DNA of 64,000 bases, taken from Nitrospira sp. Lineage in GTDB: Bacteria > Nitrospirota > Nitrospiria > Nitrospirales > Nitrospiraceae. Of this stretch, positions 27,244 through 35,871 are shown piece by piece. Position 1 is the first letter of the stretch. Each line of letters begins with the position of its first letter. A model generated the notes under the pieces. That model had not been told where the DNA came from and did no database searches. It worked only from the letters and a program-made list of their open reading frames with translations. Location of the stretch: contig CP054184.1 in assembly GCA_015709715.1 (NCBI GenBank), positions 1-64,000 on the forward strand. The letters run 5' to 3'. The position numbers were made by a program, and so were the translations under genes.

Positions 27244-28349
27244 GCGATGTGTTAGCAAAGTATGACACATGGTTAGAAGACACTGGGCCAGCTGCACTCG
27301 TTATCCGCGAATACCTGACGCCAGTTGAAGGGTATGATGGCGTCGTCTTCCCTTCGACCTTTGCGGCAGGTGACGGTTTCCCAGGCGGATATAACATTGA
27401 TACGTTTTCTGATGGCACAAATGTCTGCCTGATAGACAGCGTTGGTTCGCAGGCCAATCGGATCGAGCCGTTATTTGCCAATGATGGCTATGCGCGTTTG
27501 GTCCCGCAGATCGTGATCAAGGCTGGCGAGAAACGCGTGAATCTCCTTGAAGCTGGACACCGCGCAGGTGATGCGATCATTCGCTGCTCGGCTTTAAAGC
27601 AGGAGTTGCAAGCTGCCTTCAAGAAGGTGATGAACGGTAACGCCGAGCTATTGGCCAATGTCGCACCAACTTCAATGGTGTTCGGTGTGTGGGATTCCCG
27701 AGACACACAGGCGAAGCTGCCTCGGCTTCTCTCGTCAGCAGTTCGCGCATTTAATGTCCGGAAGCTAACCCGATCAGCTCAATACGTTCCGGCAGTCGAA
27801 TATGTGAACGAGGACCTGCTGGAGCTACCTTCTGATCAAAAGACAAAAGATGCCTATGCCGTAAGAGGGTTTATCCATGTTCCGGCCGCAGGAACACATG
27901 GCGGTGTGATCGCGACGGGTGGTATCCGGCGCGATGCGACTCTGCACCTTGCCGCCTTGCGTTTATTGACTGTGGATCAGGATGAAAAGAAGACCCGCGC
28001 CTTGCGTCGGTACGTGTTGGGGCTTGCTCTAACAGCGTTCACCTATTCTCCGATTGGATATCTCCGGCAGGGTTGCAATCTTGTACTCGACCCGGACAAG
28101 AAACGGGAGTTCAAGGCAGTCTATTACGACGGCAGACGTGAAGATGTGGACGTGAAGCATAAAGAGGCTTTTGATTATGCCAAGGATGTGGCAAGAGCGT
28201 TTGGCATAGACCCTGAGCGCGAAGTAGATTTCGCCAAACCTCCCGACCGCGAGGTTGAGTTTGATAAGGAACTGGCTAAGAAAGATGTGGCTGGCGATGC
28301 GGGCGGTAAGGGAGGGGAGAAAGCAAAAGGGAAGAAAGCGAAACAATGA
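27240..28349 (+). CDS. csb1: Type I-G Cas7 backbone subunit Csb1
   Basis: A 369-residue protein of the GSU0053/Csb1 (Cas7) family, the repeating crRNA-binding backbone of the I-G Cascade. Family features are YLTPVEGYDGVVFPSTFA near the start, SVGSQANRIEPLF, VFGVWDSRDTQAKLPRLLSSAVRAF and GGIRRDATLHLAALRLL. The C terminus is a Lys/Gly-rich tail (KGGEKAKGKKAKQ), presumably flexible. ATGA overlaps join it to csb3 and csb2. It should be the most abundant subunit of the complex. Confidence 0.93.
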   Translation: MSDVLAKYDTWLEDTGPAALVIREYLTPVEGYDGVVFPSTFAAGDGFPGGYNIDTFSDGTNVCLIDSVGSQANRIEPLFANDGYARLVPQIVIKAGEKRVNLLEAGHRAGDAIIRCSALKQELQAAFKKVMNGNAELLANVAPTSMVFGVWDSRDTQAKLPRLLSSAVRAFNVRKLTRSAQYVPAVEYVNEDLLELPSDQKTKDAYAVRGFIHVPAAGTHGGVIATGGIRRDATLHLAALRLLTVDQDEKKTRALRRYVLGLALTAFTYSPIGYLRQGCNLVLDPDKKREFKAVYYDGRREDVDVKHKEAFDYAKDVARAFGIDPEREVDFAKPPDREVEFDKELAKKDVAGDAGGKGGEKAKGKKAKQ

Positions 28350-29986
28350 GGCACTCCATGTCCTCATACTTCTGTATTTTTATTCGGCTACTTGACAGCA
28401 GGTTTCACGGGCGAAAAGAGCGACGTCTCCCAGAATGGCCACCGTCGCCGCTTCGCGTTTATCAGTCACTCGTTGCTGCGGCTTCCAGAATGGGAGAAAA
28501 CGGGTTAGCAGCTGGCGACATCCGATCGGCTTTAACCTGGCTGGAGCGAAAAGTGACTCCATCCTTGATTATTACGCCACAGGCGTATTCTTCCAGCCCC
28601 AATGGAAAGCGTCACGGATATGTGCTCTCAGTGCCCAATAACGCGATGGATATCGTCGCGAAAGCGTGGGCTCGAGGAAATTTAGCTGGAACAGGAGACT
28701 CCGATCCGTCAACACATCGCACCATGAAAACCGTACATCCGACCCATCTGCTGGACGGTGACGCAATCCACTACCTATGGTCGCTTCATGATCCTGAATC
28801 CAACGAGGACAGAGGGTGCCCAGACGTTCTGGCCAAAATTGCCAACAATCTCACGGCTCTCGGCTGGGGTATCGATATAGCGATTGGGCATGCGGCGCTG
28901 CTGTCTGATGAGCAAGTGAAAGCGTTAAGTGGAGAACGGTGGGTACCCGGAAGAGAAGGAGTCGAAGATGGACTTCGCGTGCCGACGTCCGGGACACTCA
29001 ACGCACTCATCGATCGACACGAGCGCTTTCTTAAACGGGTACGGCCGGACGGAACGTTCGATCCTACACCGCCCTTGCCGGAATCTGCCTACAAGAAAAT
29101 CGAGTATCGAAGAGCCACTGATCCACCGAGGAGGCTCGTCACCGCGTTTTCACTCCTCAAGCCCGATTCCAGCGGCTTCAGGCCCTTTGATACGGTACGT
29201 AGCAACCTTACGCTTGCCGGGATGATGCGGCATGCCGTGACATGCGCAACTCGTCGAGCCGGCTGGTCCGAGTCGAAGATAGCTGCTTTCGTCCTGGGAC
29301 ATGGGGAACCGATACGCGGAAATCACATTCCAGTAGGGCCTCGGAGATTTGCTTACTTGCCACTTCCCAGTATTGAGGGACGTGGTGAAGGGAAAGCCCG
29401 TGTCGTTGGGAGCGTGCGCCGACTCATGCTGACTGCGTTTTCCGATGACTGCGAGAAGGAAATTGCATGGGCACAGCGGGCGTTGTCGGGACGTGACCTT
29501 ATTGACGAGGACAGTGGGCAGTCTGCAGCATTACTCTCGCTCCTGCCCGGCAATGAAAAGGTGGTCCGCTGTTATGTCGAGCCTGCTGACACATGGTCCA
29601 CTGTGACGCCGGTAGTCCTCCCTGGTTATGACGACCCGGCGCACTATCGGAGGCGATTAAAGAAGGGGGTCTCGGCTGAAGAGCAGAAGCGGCTGCTGGA
29701 TCGTCTGAACGATAGGGTCGACGGCCTGCTCCGCAATGCAATCGTCCAGGCTGGGTTTTCCAAGGAATTGGCTGAGGATGCCGAACTTGAATGGCGCAAG
29801 GTTGGGTTCTGGGCTGGAACCGATCTAGCCGATCGTTATAGTGCGCCCGATCATCTCAAGGGTTTTCCCAGAATGCACGTGAGAATTCGCTGGAAGGACT
29901 CACAAGGTAGGCCTATTGCTATTCCAGGCCCAGTCTGTCTCGGTGGCGGGCGTTTCTACGGGTTAGGCTTGTTCGCTGCCGAGTAG
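28346..29986 (+). CDS. csb2: Type I-G Csb2 (Cas5-Cas6-like) subunit
   Basis: A 546-residue protein of the GSU0054/Csb2 family, which combines a Cas5-like handle-binding part with a Cas6-like processing domain. The N-terminal signature RFHGRKERRLPEWPPSPLRVYQSLVAAA is typical. The C-terminal end has a Gly-rich loop, GPVCLGGGRFYGLGLF, as in RAMP/Cas6 folds. In I-G this subunit is expected to cut the repeat at the base of its hairpin. ATG 28346 overlaps the csb1 stop (ATGA); a second ATG four codons later is possible. It is followed by a 106-base gap and then by hicBA on the opposite strand. Confidence 0.92.
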   Translation: MRHSMSSYFCIFIRLLDSRFHGRKERRLPEWPPSPLRVYQSLVAAASRMGENGLAAGDIRSALTWLERKVTPSLIITPQAYSSSPNGKRHGYVLSVPNNAMDIVAKAWARGNLAGTGDSDPSTHRTMKTVHPTHLLDGDAIHYLWSLHDPESNEDRGCPDVLAKIANNLTALGWGIDIAIGHAALLSDEQVKALSGERWVPGREGVEDGLRVPTSGTLNALIDRHERFLKRVRPDGTFDPTPPLPESAYKKIEYRRATDPPRRLVTAFSLLKPDSSGFRPFDTVRSNLTLAGMMRHAVTCATRRAGWSESKIAAFVLGHGEPIRGNHIPVGPRRFAYLPLPSIEGRGEGKARVVGSVRRLMLTAFSDDCEKEIAWAQRALSGRDLIDEDSGQSAALLSLLPGNEKVVRCYVEPADTWSTVTPVVLPGYDDPAHYRRRLKKGVSAEEQKRLLDRLNDRVDGLLRNAIVQAGFSKELAEDAELEWRKVGFWAGTDLADRYSAPDHLKGFPRMHVRIRWKDSQGRPIAIPGPVCLGGGRFYGLGLFAAE

Positions 29987-30092
29987 ATATCGTATAGGCT
30001 CTTGGTCATTCTTCCCACTTCGGCCTCGGTCAGTTCGAGGCGGTGGATTGTCCGTGAGGCGTGAGAAGCAGGGGCGCAGGGGGTTGCCTTCT

Positions 30093-30304
30093 TCAGAGAA
30101 GGTCCTTGAATTGTTCGAGGGAGATCTCGGCGGCTTCCAGAATTTGCTTCAACGTACTGGGCTTGATGCTGTGATGGCGGGGATAACCACGAGATGCTTA
30201 TCGTCGGTCATCGAGATGTGGTTGCCTTCGCGGAGGACATAGAATCCTGCGCGCTTGAGGGCTCTCACGACGCGTTCATGAGAGACCTGTGGGAGCTTCG
30301 TCAT
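30093..30304 (-). pseudogene. hicA: Frameshifted hicA toxin
   Basis: The minus strand encodes a HicA-like mRNA-interferase: LPQVSHERVVRALKRAGF, then REGNHISMTDD with the catalytic His in the GNH motif, then KHLVVIP. There the frame breaks: the next frame gives RHHSIKPSTLKQILEAAEISLEQFKDLL, the normal C terminus. One base is missing in the run of C near 30178-30184, leaving a 51-residue product that stops early. The start overlaps the hicB stop by ATGA, so hicB is first. The frameshift could be real decay of the toxin or a homopolymer sequencing error. If real, the antitoxin survives alone. Confidence 0.8.
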
Positions 30305-30504
30305 ACGCTGACTTTAACGGTTCTCAACTTCTTTAGGCGTTTGAGGTCTTCGATGCTTTCGAGGTAGGTCCTGATGGCGTCCTTGATGTTCCCCAAGGCT
30401 TCCTCTTCGGTTTCGCCTTGAGAGACGCATCCCTTCAGGGTCGGACAGAAGACGACATACCCTCCGGCCTCGGGGTCTGGCTCGATGACGATCGGATATT
30501 CCAT
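30301..30504 (-). CDS. hicB: HicB-family antitoxin
   Basis: A 67-residue HicB-like protein: MEYPIVIEPDPEAGGYVVFCP, then LKGCVSQGETEEEALGNIKDAIRTYLES, the RNase H-like fold of this family. Full-length HicB proteins often have a C-terminal DNA-binding domain; this one stops after a short Lys-rich tail, so it is the short single-domain form. It normally binds and blocks the HicA mRNA interferase. The ATG follows GGATCTGGAGG, and a perfect TATAAT lies 31 bases upstream. It is transcribed against the flanking cas genes. Confidence 0.88.
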   Translation of the reverse strand: MEYPIVIEPDPEAGGYVVFCPTLKGCVSQGETEEEALGNIKDAIRTYLESIEDLKRLKKLRTVKVSV

Positions 30505-30522
30505 ATAGGCCTCCAGATCCTA

Positions 30523-30570
30523 ACGTTGGCTGTCATTATAACAAAACGCCTGATTGATTCAGACGTTGGC
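30523..30570 (-). promoter_or_regulatory. Candidate hicBA promoter with paired operator repeats
   Basis: Reading the minus strand, TATAAT (complement of 30535-30540) is a perfect -10; the -35 is weak. Two direct copies of ACGTTGGC (30523-30530 and 30563-30570, forward) lie exactly 40 bases apart and flank the -10, as would suit a repressor dimer binding on one face of the helix. The repeats also lie upstream of cas4-cas1 on the other strand. Confidence 0.5.
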
Positions 30571-30619
30571 CGTTCTTTGACAACTGAATATTTCCAGCCC
30601 TCTTGCCGATAGGAAGGAT

Positions 30620-32320
30620 ATGGAACCTGAATCACAGGGACCATCCACGGGGAGCAACTTGCCGTTGCTCCCCGCGCGGATGGTGAACGAGTTTGCCTAT
30701 TGCCCGCGTCTGGCCTTCTTCGAGTGGGTGGATGGGGAGTTCGCGGACAACGCGGAGACGACGGAAGGTCGGTTCCACCATCGGCGCGTCGACCAAGCCC
30801 CGGTTCGCAAAGCGCGTCAGGTGGAAGATGAGCCATCCGGTGACACGACCATTCATCAGCGTTCGGTCTGGTTGTCGTCTGAGCGGCTCGGCGTCACGGC
30901 CAAGATCGATCTGGTCGAAGGGGAGGGGACGGCGGTCGTCCCCGTGGATTACAAGCGTGGCAAGCGCCCACATACGGCGCAAGGCGCGTGGGAGCCGGAG
31001 CGGGTGCAACTCTGTGTGCAAGGGTTGTTGCTGCGGGAACAAGGCTTCACCTGTGAGTGCGGAGTGCTCTACTTCATTGGTTCGCGTGAACGGGTGGAGG
31101 TGTCATTCGATGATGAATTGATCGCGCGTACGGCGGAACTTCTCCAAGGCATGCGGGCAATGACCCAGGCGACCGTGGCCCCGCCGCCGTTAGTGGACAG
31201 TCCGAAGTGCCCACGTTGTTCACTGGTGGGGATCTGTTTGCCGGATGAAGTGGGGTGGCTGCGAGCGGCACAGGAGGGCGAGCAAGCGGCGCTTCGTAAG
31301 CTCATTCCCACCAACGATGACGCCTTGCCGCTCCATGTGCAGACGCCGGGTGCGAAGGTGGGGAAGGACGGGGAGTGCCTGAAGGTGAAAGACCACGAGG
31401 AGGTGATCGGCGAAGCGCGGCTGGTCGAAACCTCGCAAGTCGTGCTGTATGGCGCGGTACAGGTCAGCACGCAGGTCGTGCAGGAACTCTGCAAGCGGAA
31501 CATTCCTTTGGTCTATTGCTCCAGCGGCGGCTGGTTTTACGGCATGACGACGGGCCTGCTGCACAAACATGTGGAGTTGCGGCGTCGGCAGTATGCGGTG
31601 GCGGCGGATCGGGAACGTTGCCTTGGGCTGGCACGGCGTTTTGTGCAAGCCAAGATCGCCAATTGCCGAACCCTGTTGAGGCGCAATCACCGGGCGGCGC
31701 CGGACATGGTGCTGCAGGAGCTGAAAAACGATCAGGTCCACGCCGGTACGGTAGAGTCATTGGAATCGTTGCTGGGTGTGGAAGGCACCGCCGCCCGACG
31801 GTATTTCTCGGAATTCGCCGGCATGTTGAAAGAAGCTGAGCCAGGGGCCCGATTTGATTTCGACGGGCGTAATCGTCGCCCGCCGCGCGACCCCGTCAAC
31901 GCGATGCTGTCCTTGCTCTACTCCATGCTCGCGCGTGAATGGACCGTGACGTTGCAGAGCGTGGGGCTTGATCCCTATTTGGGGTTTTATCATCAGCCGC
32001 GTTATGGGCGACCGGCCCTGGCTCTCGACATGATGGAAGAGTTCCGTCCCCTCATCGCCGATTCTGCCGTGCTCACGGCCATCAACAACGGTGAGATTCG
32101 ACAGAGCGATTGGTTTGAGCGCATGGGGTCGGTGACGTTGACGCCGGAAGGCCGCCGCCGGTTGATCGAAACCTATGAGCGGCGCATGGGCCAAGAAATT
32201 ACGCATCCGGTGTTCGGGTACCAAATTAGTTACCGTCGAGTGCTGGAAGTGCAGGCTCGGCTGCTGGGACGGTATCTGTTGGGAGAGATACCCGAACTCC
32301 CGGCGTTTACGACACGGTGA
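30620..32320 (+). CDS. cas4-cas1: Cas4-Cas1 fusion, adaptation integrase
   Basis: A 566-residue fusion typical of subtype I-G. The Cas4 part (about 1-215) is a RecB-like exonuclease with Fe-S cysteines Cys28, Cys197, Cys200 and Cys206 and nuclease residues in the region KIDLVEG and VDYKRGK. Cas1 (about 235-566) has catalytic Glu388 in GVEGTAARRYF, His458 in GFYHQPRYG and acidic residues in ALDMMEEFRP. Cas1 integrates new spacers; Cas4 trims prespacers and selects those with a PAM. A TTGACA at 30577-30582 could be a -35 box, so it may be transcribed apart from cas3-csb2. The start of cas2 follows by 5 bases. Confidence 0.95.
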   Translation: MEPESQGPSTGSNLPLLPARMVNEFAYCPRLAFFEWVDGEFADNAETTEGRFHHRRVDQAPVRKARQVEDEPSGDTTIHQRSVWLSSERLGVTAKIDLVEGEGTAVVPVDYKRGKRPHTAQGAWEPERVQLCVQGLLLREQGFTCECGVLYFIGSRERVEVSFDDELIARTAELLQGMRAMTQATVAPPPLVDSPKCPRCSLVGICLPDEVGWLRAAQEGEQAALRKLIPTNDDALPLHVQTPGAKVGKDGECLKVKDHEEVIGEARLVETSQVVLYGAVQVSTQVVQELCKRNIPLVYCSSGGWFYGMTTGLLHKHVELRRRQYAVAADRERCLGLARRFVQAKIANCRTLLRRNHRAAPDMVLQELKNDQVHAGTVESLESLLGVEGTAARRYFSEFAGMLKEAEPGARFDFDGRNRRPPRDPVNAMLSLLYSMLAREWTVTLQSVGLDPYLGFYHQPRYGRPALALDMMEEFRPLIADSAVLTAINNGEIRQSDWFERMGSVTLTPEGRRRLIETYERRMGQEITHPVFGYQISYRRVLEVQARLLGRYLLGEIPELPAFTTR

Positions 32321-32324
32321 AGGA

Positions 32325-32615
32325 ATGCGTCGCCACTATCTGGTCACCTACGACATCTGTGATGCCAAACGGCTGCGGCGGGTGTTCAAGACCATGAAGG
32401 GGTTCGGTGCCCATCTCCAGTTCTCCGTGTTTCAATGCGATCTGCCCGACATCGATCTGGTGCGGATGAAGGCGGCCTTGACGGAGATTATCGATCAGCG
32501 CGAAGATCAGGTCCTCATCATCGATCTTGGTCCGACGGAGAGCCATCCGGTCAAACGGATCGAGTCGATGGGAATCAAGGCCGAGTGGGAAGAACGTCGG
32601 GCTCGTGTCGTGTAG
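32325..32615 (+). CDS. cas2: Cas2 adaptation protein
   Basis: A 96-residue Cas2. The first strand MRRHYLVTYDICDAKRLRRVFKTMKGFG has the family Asp in YDICD; a second strand is LQFSVFQCDL and the last is VLIIDLGPTE. Cas2 dimers bridge two Cas1 dimers in the spacer-integration complex. ATG 32325 begins 5 bases after the cas4-cas1 stop, with AAGGA between, so it is translationally coupled. A longer frame starting at 32175 lies inside cas1 and is not used. The CRISPR leader follows immediately downstream. Confidence 0.95.
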   Translation: MRRHYLVTYDICDAKRLRRVFKTMKGFGAHLQFSVFQCDLPDIDLVRMKAALTEIIDQREDQVLIIDLGPTESHPVKRIESMGIKAEWEERRARVV

Positions 32616-32826
32616 GGGTGCCGCCCAGCAATGCGAGCGCTCCAATGATGAGCACAGACCTGGCAGCGCTCGCGACGGACAATGAACGAAAATCGGCGCA
32701 AATGCAGAACAACGGTCACACGAAGGAGGTGTATGGTCAGAAAATTTCACCTGGGATTTGCGAGGAGACGAGGCGCTCGCAACCTGCGCCAAAACACTAG
32801 GGCCGACGGCCACTTGGCCGGGAGCT
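32616..32826 (+). promoter_or_regulatory. CRISPR leader region
   Basis: The 211 bases between cas2 and the first repeat hold no coding frame I can support. The leader position is set by three facts: it adjoins the adaptation genes, repeats next to it are all perfect, and the repeat at the far end is truncated. A purine-rich stretch (AGAAAATTTCACC) precedes a GC-rich stem-prone segment, GGCCGACGGCCACTTGGCC, just before repeat 1. It should carry the promoter for the pre-crRNA and the integration signal. I could not assign a -10/-35 pair with confidence. Confidence 0.75.
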
Positions 32827-35800
32827 GATTCCACGGCTCAAATGCCGTGGCCCCATTGAAGGCTGCTACCACTCCATCTAGCTCCGTGGCTAACCGTTGA
32901 TTCCACGGCTCAAATGCCGTGGCCCCATTGAAGGTTGAAAAAAACCGATTGCGGTACTGCTGCAACGTGGATTCCACGGCTCAAATGCCGTGGCCCCATT
33001 GAAGGTCCATAATTTCCCGTTGCCTAATCGCCTGCTCTTTGATTCCACGGCTCAAATGCCGTGGCCCCATTGAAGGCTGACAGACTGGCATCAGCGAACA
33101 ACGCCCCATCAGATTCCACGGCTCAAATGCCGTGGCCCCATTGAAGGGAGCGGATCGACTGGCCGGTTACACCCTGGCCGAAGATTCCACGGCTCAAATG
33201 CCGTGGCCCCATTGAAGGTGCGGGCAGCCAGTGTTCGGTGGTGAGGAGCGTGAACTGATTCCACGGCTCAAATGCCGTGGCCCCATTGAAGGCGGCTTTG
33301 TTGCACAACTCAGGATCATCGTTAAAAAATGATTCCACGGCTCAAATGCCGTGGCCCCATTGAAGGTTCGTGTTTCGGCGATTAAACGCTGTTCTACCTG
33401 GGATTCCACGGCTCAAATGCCGTGGCCCCATTGAAGGGCCGTGAGTTTTTGCCCTGAAGTCGTATGCGCGAGAGATTCCACGGCTCAAATGCCGTGGCCC
33501 CATTGAAGGGTCGGAACCCGGCGCGATCGCTGCGCCGGGCAACGGATTCCACGGCTCAAATGCCGTGGCCCCATTGAAGGGATCCCGTGTCCGTGCTCCA
33601 ATCGGTTCCCGTCTTTCCGATTCCACGGCTCAAATGCCGTGGCCCCATTGAAGGAGGGCGAGAATGAGGAGGATCTCATACATAATAGTGTGGATTCCAC
33701 GGCTCAAATGCCGTGGCCCCATTGAAGGTGGACGTGGCTATTGCGGACGACAAGCGCGCCGCGTGTAGGATTCCACGGCTCAAATGCCGTGGCCCCATTG
33801 AAGGCATATGGTGAGTGTGCAGAAGATTGATGGGGAGTGGAGATTCCACGGCTCAAATGCCGTGGCCCCATTGAAGGCGGCGGGCAGCGTTATGTTACCG
33901 CCTACAGTCTGACCGATTCCACGGCTCAAATGCCGTGGCCCCATTGAAGGAATTGCTACCCATGGGGAATGAAAACCCACCAAGCACAGATTCCACGGCT
34001 CAAATGCCGTGGCCCCATTGAAGGCACGACTCCACGCGACACGGTGCAGCCGGATACCAGGGCGATTCCACGGCTCAAATGCCGTGGCCCCATTGAAGGT
34101 AATCATGAAGTGGGTCACGAGGATGCGAGTATTGCGGATTCCACGGCTCAAATGCCGTGGCCCCATTGAAGGCAATTAATCCCAGGTTCATAATGCTGTG
34201 TTTACCCTTGATTCCACGGCTCAAATGCCGTGGCCCCATTGAAGGGCATAGAATATCTGAGGTTGAACACTCCATTTATTCATGCTGATTCCACGGCTCA
34301 AATGCCGTGGCCCCATTGAAGGACCTTTCCCGCACACAACGACCGTCACGCTTGCGAGGATTCCACGGCTCAAATGCCGTGGCCCCATTGAAGGCCGGGC
34401 ACGTCGATGGCGTAGACCTGGATCTCCACGATTCCACGGCTCAAATGCCGTGGCCCCATTGAAGGTCGTAATCCGGTTGCATACCGTTCTGAAACTCGCC
34501 GATTCCACGGCTCAAATGCCGTGGCCCCATTGAAGGCTACGTAGACCGTCATTTGCCCGCGCTGTCCTAGTTTGATTCCACGGCTCAAATGCCGTGGCCC
34601 CATTGAAGGGGTTTACTCACGCATAACCCCGCGGCGGAAATTCCGATTCCACGGCTCAAATGCCGTGGCCCCATTGAAGGGCTGACGCCAGCCTGTCGGC
34701 AACCACACTGCATGATGATTCCACGGCTCAAATGCCGTGGCCCCATTGAAGGTTCCGCATGGCGTCTATCCCGCCCGCCCGCTCCATGGATTCCACGGCT
34801 CAAATGCCGTGGCCCCATTGAAGGAACCGCAGTCCAACCCGCGCGCCCTAGATCGTGCGTCGATTCCACGGCTCAAATGCCGTGGCCCCATTGAAGGTCG
34901 GCGACCATATAGATAAGCGTTTGTTCGATGTAGATTCCACGGCTCAAATGCCGTGGCCCCATTGAAGGCTTCCCCGCGGCGTGTATGCAAAAGCCGCCCA
35001 TCCCCGATTCCACGGCTCAAATGCCGTGGCCCCATTGAAGGACGTTAAGCGCCAGGACGCGAAACGCGTCCGCCCCGGATTCCACGGCTCAAATGCCGTG
35101 GCCCCATTGAAGGCCGCATGGCGAATCAGCGTCTGCAAGTCGATAACGGATTCCACGGCTCAAATGCCGTGGCCCCATTGAAGGTGGCGCGATATTGAGT
35201 CGTCTGCTATGTCTGCGGTAGATTCCACGGCTCAAATGCCGTGGCCCCATTGAAGGACGGAAGCTCTCGCAAAGCTCGTCCTGTGGGCCGTCGATTCCAC
35301 GGCTCAAATGCCGTGGCCCCATTGAAGGCCCTTGTACGGCTATCATTATGGGGGATTGGCCAGCGATTCCACGGCTCAAATGCCGTGGCCCCATTGAAGG
35401 CGGCTCTGAGGAAAAAGGGAATTTAGTGCATGATCCCCGATTCCACGGCTCAAATGCCGTGGCCCCATTGAAGGTATTTCATCGCTTTGGCCCAGTCGCA
35501 TTGATCGAGGATTCCACGGCTCAAATGCCGTGGCCCCATTGAAGGTGACAGTAGCTGTGGTCATTGGTGGATGTGTGTCTGCCGATTCCACGGCTCAAAT
35601 GCCGTGGCCCCATTGAAGGGTTGACTGCGCTCGCCCCGCCCGAGCCGCCTGTTTTGATTCCACGGCTCAAATGCCGTGGCCCCATTGAAGGTTAAGTTGA
35701 AGCAGGTAAGAGAAGCTAAAAAAGGTTTGATTCCACGGCTCAAATGCCGTGGCCCCATTGAAGGTCATGAAAGGGAAAACACATGCCGAGTCAAAGGGAG

Positions 35801-35871
35801 ATTCCACGGCTCAAATGCCGTGGCCCCATTGAAGGGCGTAATTTCGATTGAATCAAGTTTTAATGTTCTAG
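32827..35871 (+). CRISPR. CRISPR array, leader-proximal block, 42 repeats
   Basis: Forty-two copies of a 36-bp repeat (first at 32827, last at 35800-35835), with spacers of 35-41 bases. I saw no repeat variants. The repeat has a 7-bp stem CCACGGC/GCCGTGG around a 6-base loop and ends in ATTGAAGG, which should become the crRNA 5' handle. The 42nd spacer (35836-35870) is followed directly by IS copy B. I noticed no duplicate spacers, though I compared them only by eye. The block is oriented with the cas genes, and new spacers should enter at its left end. Confidence 0.98.

Noticed and set aside
30048-30242. A 64-residue plus-strand frame opposite hicA
   Set aside because: It is the antisense of the hicA remnant and has no support.
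30551-30570. Sequence TGATTGATTCAGACGTTGG, similar to the IS right end
   Set aside because: Only about 11 bases match and no element lies next to it. The overlap with the hicB operator repeat explains part of the likeness.
32747-35758. Many short frames across the array encoding repeated SMGPRHLSRGI or NGATAFEPWN peptides
   Set aside because: They are translations of the repeat itself on either strand, broken by spacers, with no ribosome sites.
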